DNA of 64,000 nt from Deltaproteobacteria bacterium Ga0077550 (GCA_001464385.1 LNFB01000340.1:1-64000), one strand, 5' to 3'. Numbered from the stretch's first letter, positions 7,383 through 15,733 are shown. A program made the numbers and translations. The notes: generated by a model from the sequence alone, not told the origin.

Positions 7383-9364
7383 CCCCCGATCTCCGCACGA
7401 CCGCCGCGGCCGCGTACGCCGGCGCCGTCGCGCACCTCTCGCGGGTGCAGCAGGACAACGGCGCCTTCGCCGGCGAGGTCGTGTGGAACCCGATGCTGCC
7501 GTGCCAGTACGTGATCCTGTGCCACATCCTCGGGCACGCGATCCCCGAGGCACGCAAGGCACGGATCCGCCGCGCGCTCGAGCTGCAGGTGCGGCCCGAC
7601 GGCGGCTGGGGCATGCACCCCGACAGCCCGTCGTACCTCTTCCACACCACGCTCGGCTACGTCGCGCTGCGCCTGCTCGGTGAGTCGCCGGACGATCCGC
7701 TGCTCGCCGACGCCAAGGCGTGGATCGAGCAGCACGGCGGCGTCTGGGCGATCCCGACGTGGGGCCGCATCTGGCTCGCCATGCTCGGGCTGTACCCGTG
7801 GTCGAGCGTGCAGCCGCTCATCCCCGAGCTGTGGCTGATGCCCGACGCGTCGCCGCTGCACCCGCGGCGGCTGTACTGCCACATGCGGCTCATCTACCTC
7901 GGGCTGTCGTTCGTCTACGGCCACCGCTTCGTGGCGCCGATGGACCACACGCTCGCCGCGCTGCGCAACGAGCTGTATCCCGAGGGCTACGACGAGCGCC
8001 GCTTCGCGCGGCACGTCGACGACATCGCCGCGACCGATCTGTTCGAGGCCCCGAGCCCCGGGCTACGGCGCGCCTTCGCGGCGATGCGGCGGCTCGAGCG
8101 GTTCACCCCCAAGGCCCTGCGCCGCCGCGCGCTGGCCCGCGCCCTCGAGCACATCGGCTTCGAGCACCGCAGCACCGGCTTCGTGTGCCTGTCGCCGGTC
8201 AACGGGATGCTGTTCTGCCTGGCGCTGCACATCAGCGACCCGCGTCACCCGGATCTGCGCAAGGCCCTCGCCGGGCTCGAGTACTGGTTCTGGGAGGACG
8301 ACACGCAGGGCCTGCGGATCGCCGGGGCGCGCAGCGACATCTGGGACACCGCTTTCCTCGTGCAGGCCCTCGCCGAGTGGCCGGAGTCCGAGTGCGCGCG
8401 GACGATCGTCGCCGACGCGTGCCGCTGGCTGCCGACCGCGCAGATCCAGGAGGAGATCGTCGGCGGCGCGGCCCACTACCGCTCGCCCGCGTACGGCGGC
8501 TGGGGCTTCGCCAACGAGCACCACCCATGGCCGGTCTCGGATTGCACGGCGGAGGCCGCCGAGGCCCTGCTGCGGGCCGACTTCGCCGGGCTGTGCGACG
8601 ACGCCGGTCGACTCCAGCGCGGGCGCGTGCTCGCGGCGCTCGAGTTCATCTTGCGCCGACAGAACGACGACGGCGGCTTCGGCTCCTACGAGGCGCGCCG
8701 GGGCAGCATGGCCCTGCGCCGCTACAACCCCGCCGAGATCTACGGCAACTGCATGCTCGAGTACAGCTACACCGAGTGCACGGGCAGCTGCGTGCGCGCG
8801 CTGGCCTGGATCGCACGCTCGCTCGGTGACGACGTCGGTGAGGACCTCGCAGGCCGCATCCGCAAGTCGGTGAAGGCGGGGCAGCAGTTCCTGCTCGGCC
8901 AGCAGCACGAGTCGGGGGCATGGCTCGGGTTCTGGGGCGTCAACGGCACCTACGGCACGATGTTCGCGACCTCGGGATTGCTCGCCAGCGGCCTGGGTCG
9001 CTCGCACCCGGCGATCGTCCGCGCGTGCCGCTGGTTGGTCGAGACCCAGCGCGACGACGGCGGCTGGGGCGAGAGCTACGTCGGCATGCTGCAGAACCGA
9101 CCGGTCGCCCTGCCCGACCACGTGCCGAGCACGGCGACCCAGACGGCGTGGGCCCTGCTCACGCTGCTCGAGGCGGCGCCGCACGAGCGCGCGGTGATCG
9201 ACCGCGGCATCGCGATGCTCGCGGCGCGCCAGCTCCCCGACGGCCGCTGGCCCGACGAACTCGCGACCGGCGTGTTCTTCAACACCGCGGTGCTCGACTA
9301 CGTGCTGTACCGGCAGATCTTCCCCGCGTGGGCCCTCGCCCGCTACCTGCACGTCACCGCGTAG
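7379..9364 (+). CDS. Oxidosqualene cyclase (lanosterol/cycloartenol synthase type)
   Basis: Triterpene cyclase of 661 aa, normal length for bacterial oxidosqualene cyclases. It turns 2,3-oxidosqualene into a protosterol. The catalytic motif is VSDCTAE with Asp388-Cys389; squalene-hopene cyclases have DxDD instead. QW-type repeats are present (QDNGAFAGE, RPDGGWG, QNDDGGFG, ESGAWLGFWG, RDDGGWGE, LPDGRWP). Product-determining positions can be read by alignment to plant cycloartenol synthase: His382 matches His477, and Val386 matches Ile481, where valine is typical of lanosterol synthases. The residue before SDIWDT that matches Tyr410/Thr381 appears to be Gly316, which is unusual. The GTG start overlaps the methyltransferase stop. 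No squalene epoxidase gene is in the window. Confidence 0.92.
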   Translation: MTPDLRTTAAAAYAGAVAHLSRVQQDNGAFAGEVVWNPMLPCQYVILCHILGHAIPEARKARIRRALELQVRPDGGWGMHPDSPSYLFHTTLGYVALRLLGESPDDPLLADAKAWIEQHGGVWAIPTWGRIWLAMLGLYPWSSVQPLIPELWLMPDASPLHPRRLYCHMRLIYLGLSFVYGHRFVAPMDHTLAALRNELYPEGYDERRFARHVDDIAATDLFEAPSPGLRRAFAAMRRLERFTPKALRRRALARALEHIGFEHRSTGFVCLSPVNGMLFCLALHISDPRHPDLRKALAGLEYWFWEDDTQGLRIAGARSDIWDTAFLVQALAEWPESECARTIVADACRWLPTAQIQEEIVGGAAHYRSPAYGGWGFANEHHPWPVSDCTAEAAEALLRADFAGLCDDAGRLQRGRVLAALEFILRRQNDDGGFGSYEARRGSMALRRYNPAEIYGNCMLEYSYTECTGSCVRALAWIARSLGDDVGEDLAGRIRKSVKAGQQFLLGQQHESGAWLGFWGVNGTYGTMFATSGLLASGLGRSHPAIVRACRWLVETQRDDGGWGESYVGMLQNRPVALPDHVPSTATQTAWALLTLLEAAPHERAVIDRGIAMLAARQLPDGRWPDELATGVFFNTAVLDYVLYRQIFPAWALARYLHVTA

Positions 9365-9390
9365 GGCCGCGCGCCGCGTCGAGCGCTGGA

Positions 9391-10668
9391 CTAGTCGTCG
9401 TCGTCGTCGTCGATCTCGACCTGCTCCACGCTGACGCGGAGCACGCGACGATCGTCGGCGGCGAGGATCTTGAAGCGCAGGCCCTCGACCACGAACAGCG
9501 ACCCGGCGATCGGCATCTGACCGGCGAGCTGGGTCAGCAGATCGCCGACGCTGCTGACGCCCTCCTCCTCCTCGAACTCCACGGAGAAGGCGTCCTCGAG
9601 CTTGCGCAGGCTGGTCTGGCCGTCGAAGTAGTGGATGCCCAGCGCGTCGGGCTGCTGCGTCGGCGCGTGGTCGCTCTCGTCGAAGATGTGCCCGACGATC
9701 TGCTCGAGCACGTCCTCGAGCGTGACCACGCCGACCGTGTGACCGCCGTCGTCGACGACGATCGCCAGGTGCACGCGGCGCTCCTTGAAGCGCTCGAGCA
9801 GGTCGCTGATCATCAGGCTCTCGGACACGAACAACGGCGTGCGGGTGAGCCGAGCGACCGCCTCGTGGCTGCGGTCCTCGGAGCCGACGAGCTGCTTGAT
9901 GTGCAGCACGCCCTTGATCCGGTCGAGGTCGCCCTCGTACGCCGGCATGCGCGAGTGACCCGAGGCGTGGGCGACCTCGATGATGCGGTCGACGTTCCAC
10001 GCCAGGTCGATCGCGGTGACGCGCCCGCGCGGGACCATGATGTCGCGCACGATCTTGTCCTCGAACTGGAAGATGCGTCGCAGCAGCGCCGCCTGATCGG
10101 CGGGGATCGAGCCCTCGCGCTGGCCGACCTTCACGAGGTAGTCGAGGTCCTCCGACGTGACCCGCTGGGCGTTGCCGTCGTGGTCGGCGCGGCGCAGCAG
10201 CAGGTCGGTCATCCGGGTGGTCAGCGCGGTCACCGGCGCGAGCACCTTCCCGAACGTGTGCAACGCGGTCAACGCCGGCACCGCCAGCCGCCCAGCGTAT
10301 AGCCGGCCCACCGCCTTGGGCAGGATCTCGCCGAACACGATGGTCAGGCTCGCGGCGATGAACACCGCCACGGGCACGCTGTACTCCGCCCACGACCCGA
10401 CGCCGAGGTGGCGGATCGCCGTCGCCGTCGTCACCGCGCCGATCAGCGTGTTCACGATGTTGTTGCCGACGAGGATCGTCGACAGCACCCGCACGGGGCT
10501 CTCGACCCAGTCACGCGCGATCCGGCCGTCGCGGCCGCCGTCCTCGACGAGCTTGCGCCACTGGTGCTCGCCGAAGCTGGTGATCGCCGTCTCGCTGCCC
10601 GAGAAGAACATGCTGCCGAGGAGGCACAACAACAGGACGAGTGCTGCGAGGAGATCCGCGTCGGTCAT
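9391..10668 (-). CDS. CNNM/CorC-type membrane protein with paired CBS domains
   Basis: This 425-aa protein has the HlyC/CorC-CNNM arrangement: an N-terminal transmembrane CNNM domain (LLLCLLGSMFFSGSETAITS, STILVGNNIVNTLIG, ASLTIVFGEILPKAVG), a tandem CBS module beginning DIMVPRGRVTAIDLAW with a second half at VGVVTLEDVLEQIVGHIFDE, and a C-terminal CorC/HlyC domain ending in an Asp run. CNNM proteins act in Mg2+ efflux or homeostasis and bind Mg-ATP through the CBS pair. The ATG overlaps the preceding M20 peptidase stop by 4 nt, so it is the last gene of the argC-argB operon, an unexpected position for an ion transporter. Confidence 0.9.
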   Translation of the reverse strand: MTDADLLAALVLLLCLLGSMFFSGSETAITSFGEHQWRKLVEDGGRDGRIARDWVESPVRVLSTILVGNNIVNTLIGAVTTATAIRHLGVGSWAEYSVPVAVFIAASLTIVFGEILPKAVGRLYAGRLAVPALTALHTFGKVLAPVTALTTRMTDLLLRRADHDGNAQRVTSEDLDYLVKVGQREGSIPADQAALLRRIFQFEDKIVRDIMVPRGRVTAIDLAWNVDRIIEVAHASGHSRMPAYEGDLDRIKGVLHIKQLVGSEDRSHEAVARLTRTPLFVSESLMISDLLERFKERRVHLAIVVDDGGHTVGVVTLEDVLEQIVGHIFDESDHAPTQQPDALGIHYFDGQTSLRKLEDAFSVEFEEEEGVSSVGDLLTQLAGQMPIAGSLFVVEGLRFKILAADDRRVLRVSVEQVEIDDDDDD

Positions 10669-11951
10669 GGGTCGAGTTCCGCAGCGAGCAGCAACGCCAG
10701 CGCTGCGGTGCGCCGGCGCAGGCTCGTCAACGAGCTCCACTCCGTGGTCTGGTGGAAGAACTTCCCGTACGGCCCGAGGCCGTCGATGCTGGGCACGCCG
10801 AACGCGGCCAGCAGGTTGGCATCCGAGCCACCGCCCTGACGTGGGGCCTCGCCGACCCCCAGCCCCACCGCGGCGGCGCACGCCTCGTAGCGCAGGCGCA
10901 GCGCGGTGCTGGCCTCGCTGACCTCCATCGGGGGCCGCGTCATGTGGCCGGCGAGCTCGGCCCGCACCGCGCGGAGCTTGTGCGGCACCCAGTCGCGCGG
11001 GCGGAACGGCGCGCGGGCGATGGCCTCCAGCTCGCCGATGACCCGCTCGGCGTCGCGCATCGTGTCGAAGCGCGTGTCGATCATGCAGCGCGCCCGCTCG
11101 GGCACCGTGTTCTTCGAGGTCCCACCCTCGATCACGCCGACGTTCACCGTCACGCCGCGGGCGTAGTCGGTGAGCCCCTCGATGCGGCCGATGAGCAGCG
11201 CGAGCGCATGGATCGCGTTGATCCCCGCGGCGTGATCGTTGCCGGCGTGGGCTGCCCGTCCGTGGACCGTCAGCTCGAACATGCCCCCGCCCTTGCGCGC
11301 GGTGACGATGAGGTCCGACTCGCGGCCGGCCTCGAACACCAGCGCGGCGCGGAGGCGCGGCGCGAGCTCGCGGAACATCGGCTCCGACGACGGCGACCCG
11401 ACCTCTTCGTCGGTGTTGCACAGGAACCGCAGCGGGAGTCGCTTCGCGCCCTCGGGTGCGGCGCGACGCAGCGCCGCGATGGCGAACAGGATGACGGACA
11501 GCCCCGACTTCATGTCGAGCACGCCGGGGCCGCGGATGATGTCGCCGGTCTCGGGCCCCGCCGGGCCGTCGTCCCGAGAGAAGCTCAGGAACCCGGTGCT
11601 CCGCGGGAACACGGTGTCGACGTGGCCGACCAACGCGAGGCTCGGGGTGTCGGGCCCTGTCGCCGCCGTGGCGTAGATGCGGTGGTCGGCGTGCGCGCCG
11701 GTCGGATCGGCGACCCGCGTGCAGCGGAGCTCGATCGCCTCGGCCGCCTCGTCGACGATCTGCGCCGCGGCCTCGACGTCGTCACGCGCCGCGGTGAAGC
11801 TCGGCTGATCGACCAGGCGGCGCACGAACGGCACCTGCTCCGATTCGAACGCGTCGTCGACCGCCTCGATGATCGCGCGGTGGAGCGAGGCCGAGATCGG
11901 GCCGGGCAGCGAGGCCGGGCTCGGCCGGGCAGAAGGCGGAGGTTCGCTCAT
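10665..11951 (-). CDS. M20 family metallopeptidase (ArgE / carboxypeptidase G2-like)
   Basis: Zinc peptidase or deacetylase of 428 aa with the full M20 metal set: GHVDTVF (His and catalytic Asp), VLDMKSGL (bridging Asp), NTDEEVGS (general-base Glu and ligand), FEAG, and a C-terminal FFHQTTEW His. The lid-domain motif is ARKGGGMFELTVHGRAAHAG. Overall layout is closest to the glutamate carboxypeptidase / ArgE-DapE group. Placement directly after argC and argB with 4-nt overlaps suggests N-acetylornithine deacetylase or a related step in acetylated arginine synthesis. Sequence alone cannot separate that from a peptidase role. Confidence 0.8.
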   Translation of the reverse strand: MSEPPPSARPSPASLPGPISASLHRAIIEAVDDAFESEQVPFVRRLVDQPSFTAARDDVEAAAQIVDEAAEAIELRCTRVADPTGAHADHRIYATAATGPDTPSLALVGHVDTVFPRSTGFLSFSRDDGPAGPETGDIIRGPGVLDMKSGLSVILFAIAALRRAAPEGAKRLPLRFLCNTDEEVGSPSSEPMFRELAPRLRAALVFEAGRESDLIVTARKGGGMFELTVHGRAAHAGNDHAAGINAIHALALLIGRIEGLTDYARGVTVNVGVIEGGTSKNTVPERARCMIDTRFDTMRDAERVIGELEAIARAPFRPRDWVPHKLRAVRAELAGHMTRPPMEVSEASTALRLRYEACAAAVGLGVGEAPRQGGGSDANLLAAFGVPSIDGLGPYGKFFHQTTEWSSLTSLRRRTAALALLLAAELDP

Positions 11952-12805
11952 GGGGCCCGTCCCGCCCCGCCGAGGAACACGGTCCCGCGCGCGCCGGGGT
12001 TCGTCGCCGCCTCGCGCAGCGCACCTCTGGCCGCGCCGAGGATGTGCACCGCTCCGACGCCGCGCGCGAGGTTGCCCAGCGCCTCCTCCACCTTCGGGAT
12101 CATGCCGCCGCTGATGGTGCCGTCGGCGATCGCGGCCTCGGCCTGCGCCTGCGACAGGGTCGGGATCCGCGAGCCCGGATCCCGCACGTCGCGGAGCACT
12201 CCGGGCACGTCGGTGACGAGGAACAGGTGCTCGACCGCGAGGCTCGCCGCGATCGCGGCGGCGACGGTGTCGGCGTTGATGTTGTAGACCTCGCACGCCT
12301 GGCCCGGCTCGGCCTTCGCCGCGATGCCCAGGGTGTTGACGACGGGCACGTAGCCGCCCGCCCACAGGTGCTCGATGAGCTCGACGCCGATGCGCTCGAC
12401 GTCGCCGACCAGGCCGAAGTCGACCGGCTCGGGGCCCGCGCCCGCGACGAGCTTGGGTCCGCGACGGCGCGCCGCCACGAGCTGCGCACTGACGCCGCTG
12501 ACCCCGACCGCCGGGACGCCGACCGCGGCCGCCGCCGCGCAGACGTCGACCGAGACCTCGCCGGCGAGGACGCACTTCATGATCTGCAGCGTCGCCGCGT
12601 CGGTGACGCGCCGCCCCGCGACCTTGTGCGTCGCGACGCCGAGGCGCTCCTGCAGCGCGTTCGCCTGGGGTCCGCCGCCGTGGCAGACGACGATGCTCCA
12701 GCCCTGGCTGCGCAGGTGCGCGACGTCCTCGAGCAGCGCGAGCAGGTCGGCCGTGCGCAGCACGACCTCGCCGCCGAACTTCACCACGGCGCGACGCGGG
12801 GTCAC
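11948..12805 (-). CDS. argB: Acetylglutamate kinase
   Basis: Amino-acid kinase family enzyme of 285 aa, second step of acetylated arginine synthesis. Seen motifs are VVKFGGEVV at the N-terminus, CHGGGPQAN (acetylglutamate binding), VAGRRVTD, VYNINADTVAAAIA and the C-terminal ISGGMIPKVEEAL. The GTG start overlaps the argC stop (GTGA) and the stop overlaps the M20 gene's ATG. It lacks the N-terminal helix extension usual in arginine-sensitive hexameric enzymes, so feedback control by arginine is doubtful (inference). Confidence 0.93.
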   Translation of the reverse strand: MTPRRAVVKFGGEVVLRTADLLALLEDVAHLRSQGWSIVVCHGGGPQANALQERLGVATHKVAGRRVTDAATLQIMKCVLAGEVSVDVCAAAAAVGVPAVGVSGVSAQLVAARRRGPKLVAGAGPEPVDFGLVGDVERIGVELIEHLWAGGYVPVVNTLGIAAKAEPGQACEVYNINADTVAAAIAASLAVEHLFLVTDVPGVLRDVRDPGSRIPTLSQAQAEAAIADGTISGGMIPKVEEALGNLARGVGAVHILGAARGALREAATNPGARGTVFLGGAGRAP

Positions 12806-13890
12806 GGCCACAGCGGCACCGCGTCGATCCCCCGGGTCTCGTCGAACCCGAGCATGAGGTTCATCGACTGCACTGCCTGCCCCGCGCCGCCCTTGACGAG
12901 GTTGTCGAGCGCCGACGTGACCACGAGCGCACGGACGCCGCGGGCCGCATCGACGGGCCCGAGCGTCCACGAGACGTCGGCCCACATGCTGCCCTTGACC
13001 GCGACGACCTCGGCCTGACGCTTGGCGCCGAGCACCCGCACGAACGGGGCGTGCTCGAAGGTCGCGGCGAAGGCCGCAGCGACCGCGGCCGCGTCCACGG
13101 ACGCGGGGATGTCGACGAAGCTGTTGGCCAAGATCCCCCGCGACAGGGGCGCCGACACCGGCACGAACAGGAGCTGGAACGCCGGCGCGTGCCCGGCCTT
13201 GCGCAGCGCGTCGCCGAGGGTCTGCTCGATCTCCGGCGTGTGCTGGTGATCGAGGACCTTGTACGTCTTCAGGTTGTTGGCCCGCACGGGGTGGTGCGTG
13301 CCCTCGCTGGCGTACGCGCCCGAGCCCGACGAGCCGGTCGCAGCGACCGTGCGCACGGGCCCGGTGAGCCAGCCCTCGCGGGCCAGGGGCAGCAGGCCCA
13401 GGGCGATCGTCGTCGCGAAGCACCCGGGCGACGCGACGAGGCGCGCGGCGGCGATCGCCTCGCGGTGCAGCTCGGGCAGACCGTACACGAAGGTGCCCAG
13501 GGCCTCGGGGTGCGGGTGCGTCTGGCCGTAGAACGCCCGGTACGCCGCCGCGTCGCGCAGGCGGAAGTCGCCGGACAGATCGATGATCCTCGCCGGGCTC
13601 GCGGCGAGCTCGGGGGCGAGGGCCGCGGTGACCTTGTGGGGCAGCGCGAGGAACACGACGTCCATGCCCTCGAGGGCGCGGCCGGGCGCCATCTCCTCGA
13701 ACTGCAGGCCGGTGCGCCCGAGGTTGCGATGTACCGCCTCGAGCGGCTCACCCACGTGATCGATGCTCGTCACCCGCGACAGCGCGATGCCGTCGTGGCG
13801 GTGCAGCAGCCGGATCAGCTCGGCGCCGCCGTAGCCGGTCCCCCCGATGATCGCGACCTTCGGCCGTTGGCCCTGATTGCTCGTCGACAC
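12802..13890 (-). CDS. argC: N-acetyl-gamma-glutamyl-phosphate reductase
   Basis: NADPH-dependent reductase of 362 aa, third step of arginine synthesis. It starts with the Rossmann motif VAIIGGTGYGGAELIRLL and contains the catalytic cysteine motif VASPGCFATT, the HPHPEALGTFVYGLPELHR region and HHPVRANN near the active site. The GTG at 13890 gives the usual spacing before the Rossmann motif; an in-frame GTG at 13941 would add 17 residues. Neither has a good Shine-Dalgarno sequence. It heads a four-gene operon. Upstream lies a 680-bp gene-free region with a repeat array and a palindrome, which is where regulation should act. Confidence 0.92.
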   Translation of the reverse strand: MSTSNQGQRPKVAIIGGTGYGGAELIRLLHRHDGIALSRVTSIDHVGEPLEAVHRNLGRTGLQFEEMAPGRALEGMDVVFLALPHKVTAALAPELAASPARIIDLSGDFRLRDAAAYRAFYGQTHPHPEALGTFVYGLPELHREAIAAARLVASPGCFATTIALGLLPLAREGWLTGPVRTVAATGSSGSGAYASEGTHHPVRANNLKTYKVLDHQHTPEIEQTLGDALRKAGHAPAFQLLFVPVSAPLSRGILANSFVDIPASVDAAAVAAAFAATFEHAPFVRVLGAKRQAEVVAVKGSMWADVSWTLGPVDAARGVRALVVTSALDNLVKGGAGQAVQSMNLMLGFDETRGIDAVPLWP

Positions 13891-14092
13891 GGACCAGGGT
13901 CGTACACCAGCTGCGGGTCGAACCCCTACGGGCTTCCTCACGTCCCCGAGCGTGGGGCCGACCGGCCCCGCACGCCGAGATCTCTGCCCCTGGCGGCGGT
14001 TGCGACATCCCTGTCACGGTGGCCACGGCAGTTCGGCCCGGTCTCGGACATCCGCGTCATACCTAGGCGAACAGCGCCCCGATGGCCGGGTT

Positions 14093-14110
14093 GCCAAATT
14101 GGCATTTGGC
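14093..14110. promoter_or_regulatory. Palindromic site GCCAAAT-N4-ATTTGGC upstream of argC
   Basis: Perfect 7-bp inverted arms around TGGC, overlapping a second palindrome TGCCAA-A-TTGGCA. It is A+T-rich against a G+C-rich background and lies about 200 bp upstream of argC. It could be an operator or a small hairpin. No regulator is assigned. Confidence 0.4.
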
Positions 14111-14135
14111 GAATCATTTCAAGACGACTCGTCCC

Positions 14136-14382
14136 TTGGCCCGGTGCCTGCACAGAGGGGCGCGTCGGTCGGGCTACCCGGTCGACGCTTGGCTTCTCCC
14201 TTGGTCTGACAACTTGGCTTCTCGCGTTGGCTTCTCCACTTTTCTTGCCTTGGCTTCCCCTACGCGACTTGGCTTCCTCCCTTAGTTCCTTGGTCTAGCG
14301 CGCGACTTGGCTTCCCTGACGTCCTTTTCTTGGCTTGCTGCGACGGACCTGGATTTTTCCCTTCTCCTTCGCTCCTGGCTTC
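14136..14382. repeat. Degenerate CTTGGCTTC repeat array in a gene-free region
   Basis: CTTGGCTTC (GAAGCCAAG on the argC strand) occurs exactly at 14188, 14213, 14249, 14268 and 14306, with one-base variants at 14226, 14329 and 14374 and looser variants at 14200 and 14289. Early spacing is 12-13 nt and later spacing about 17-23 nt. Distances are not multiples of three, so the array is not a conserved coding repeat. The whole stretch is pyrimidine-rich on the + strand and less G+C-rich than the flanks. The remaining gene-free DNA from 13891 to 14531 shows nothing else recognisable. Confidence 0.75.
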
Positions 14383-14531
14383 CCCTTGTTCGAGGTCCTG
14401 GTGAGGACGCGTGGTGCCCCGGCGGCCCGCGTCCTCCGACTTCGGAAGCTTGACTCCTGACTCCGCGTGTCCGCGGCCTGCCTCGGCGGCCGCGGGTTGG
14501 TGCACGCAACGACGATGTTTACCTGGGGGGG

Positions 14532-14561
14532 CCCAGGATGGCTTTGGTCGGCCGTCCTGGG
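14532..14561 (-). terminator. Hairpin after the MutH-like gene
   Basis: CCCAGGATGGC pairs with GCCGTCCTGGG (11 bp, one G-T) around an 8-nt loop, starting 6 nt past the stop codon. No T-run follows, as is common in G+C-rich genomes. Likely a transcription end that separates this gene from the argC operon. Confidence 0.5.
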
Positions 14562-14567
14562 TCTTCG

Positions 14568-15461
14568 TTATTCGTGGCGATGATCGTCGGGCTCGGCGAT
14601 CAGGTCTGCGAGACGGGTGAGCCGATCCGCAGACACCCGCCCTTCGAGGCCCGCGTGCTGCTCCTGCGCGCTGCCCAGGGCCGGTGCGACGAGGCGCGTG
14701 CGCCCGACGACGACGTGCTGCCGGGCGCCGCAGCCCGGCGGCAGCGGCAGACCGTGGTGCGCCGGGGCGCAGCCACGCTCCGCGACGACGGTGTCGTCGT
14801 AGCGCAGCGCAGCGCCGCAGCGGGGGCAGCGGGCCCCTGGCCCGTCGACGAGGGTGAGCACCGGCTCGCCGACGTGGGCGACGCGGCGCGGGCCCTCGAA
14901 CACCCCCGGCAACTCCGGTGGCACCACGTGCGCGAGCAGCCACGCCGCCGAGACGTAGTACGCCGGGGACATCCCGCCCTCGCCCTGGCGCGACTCGACG
15001 AAGAGGTCCGGCGCGCCGAAGTGCGGGTCGAGCTCCCACGACCGCACCAACCGGTCCCACGCGGGGCCGTCCAAGTGCAGTTGGCGAGCGCCGACCACCG
15101 TGCGCGTGAGCCGGTCGGCGAACACGAACAACACGTTGGCGAGCTTGCGCCAAGGGTCGATCTGCGCGTCGCAGACCTTCAGCTTGTCGCACGCGACCGC
15201 GGCCCCGACCCGCCAGAGCGTGACGAGCTTGATCTCGATGCGCCCCTCCCAGTCGGGCTCGCTGCGGGCGTCGTGGGCGTCGAGCCCGAGGTGCCACTGC
15301 AGCGCGTTCCCGTGGCGCCCCCGGGACCGCTTCGAGGACAGCATCGCGGCCGCGGGCCCGAGCGGCAGACCGATCGCCGCCCGGACGAGCCGCTGCAGGT
15401 ACTCACAGCGCATGGCCGGGGCCGGCCCGGCCGGCGGCGCATGCTGCAGCGGCAGACGCAT
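14568..15461 (-). CDS. MutH/Sau3AI-like PD-(D/E)xK nuclease with C-terminal zinc ribbon
   Basis: A 297-aa protein. Its first half resembles MutH-type nucleases: SKRSRGRHGNALQWHLGL, then PD at 69-70 and EIK at 76-78 giving Asp70, Glu76 and Lys78 of a PD-(D/E)xK site, then DKLKVCD and WRKLANVLFVFADR. MutH of E. coli nicks unmethylated GATC DNA, and Sau3AI cuts GATC. The glutamate in the GxxLExxLG position of MutH appears to be Gln55 here. The C-terminal third has CPRCGAALRYDD and further Cys residues suggesting a zinc ribbon. No methylase, MutS or MutL gene is adjacent. The start is supported by TAGCAT 8 nt upstream. Specific function is uncertain. Confidence 0.5.
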   Translation of the reverse strand: MRLPLQHAPPAGPAPAMRCEYLQRLVRAAIGLPLGPAAAMLSSKRSRGRHGNALQWHLGLDAHDARSEPDWEGRIEIKLVTLWRVGAAVACDKLKVCDAQIDPWRKLANVLFVFADRLTRTVVGARQLHLDGPAWDRLVRSWELDPHFGAPDLFVESRQGEGGMSPAYYVSAAWLLAHVVPPELPGVFEGPRRVAHVGEPVLTLVDGPGARCPRCGAALRYDDTVVAERGCAPAHHGLPLPPGCGARQHVVVGRTRLVAPALGSAQEQHAGLEGRVSADRLTRLADLIAEPDDHRHE

Positions 15462-15469
15462 CGACGCCG

Positions 15470-15475
15470 ATGCTA
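15470..15475 (-). promoter_or_regulatory. -10 element TAGCAT, leaderless-type, for the MutH-like gene
   Basis: TAGCAT on the minus strand ends 8 nt before the ATG and overlaps the stop codon of the upstream small lipoprotein gene. Confidence 0.4.
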
Positions 15476-15664
15476 CTTCGGCGGGTCGACCTTCGCCTCG
15501 GTCTTTTCGTCGGACTTCGCGTCGGACTTCCCGTCCTTCGACTTCTTGGCGTCCTTGCCGTCCTTCGACTTCTCGTCGTCCTTCTTCTTGCCGGGCTGTT
15601 CGGCGCACCCCGTGCCGAGGGCGAGACCAAGCGTGGCGATGCCGAGGATCGTGGCGATGCGCAT
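15473..15664 (-). CDS. Small Lys/Asp-rich lipoprotein
   Basis: A 63-aa protein: MRIATILGIATLGLALGTGC is a complete lipoprotein signal, followed by about 43 residues made almost only of Lys, Asp, Ser, Glu and Gly (KSKDGKDAKKSKDGKSDAK). No fold is expected in the mature part, which may be a flexible, highly charged envelope tether. TAGGCT ends 9 nt upstream of the ATG. Function unknown. Confidence 0.75.
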   Translation of the reverse strand: MRIATILGIATLGLALGTGCAEQPGKKKDDEKSKDGKDAKKSKDGKSDAKSDEKTEAKVDPPK

Positions 15665-15673
15665 GACCCCGGC

Positions 15674-15679
15674 AGCCTA
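15674..15679 (-). promoter_or_regulatory. -10 element TAGGCT, leaderless-type, for the small lipoprotein
   Basis: TAGGCT on the minus strand ends 9 nt before the ATG. Confidence 0.45.
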
Positions 15680-15733
15680 CCACCGCCCCGCGCGGGCCTC
15701 CGCGCATGGTTTGCCGCGCCGGCCTCGCCGCGA

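Noticed and set aside
13891..14100. T-box or arginine riboswitch upstream of argC
   Set aside because: No T-box AGGGUGGnACCGCG, no anti-terminator pair, and the palindrome is short; nothing supports a riboswitch.
14136..14382. CTTGGCTTC array as a CRISPR
   Set aside because: Repeats are only 9 bp, degenerate and unevenly spaced by 3-16 nt, with no spacer-like unique units or cas genes.
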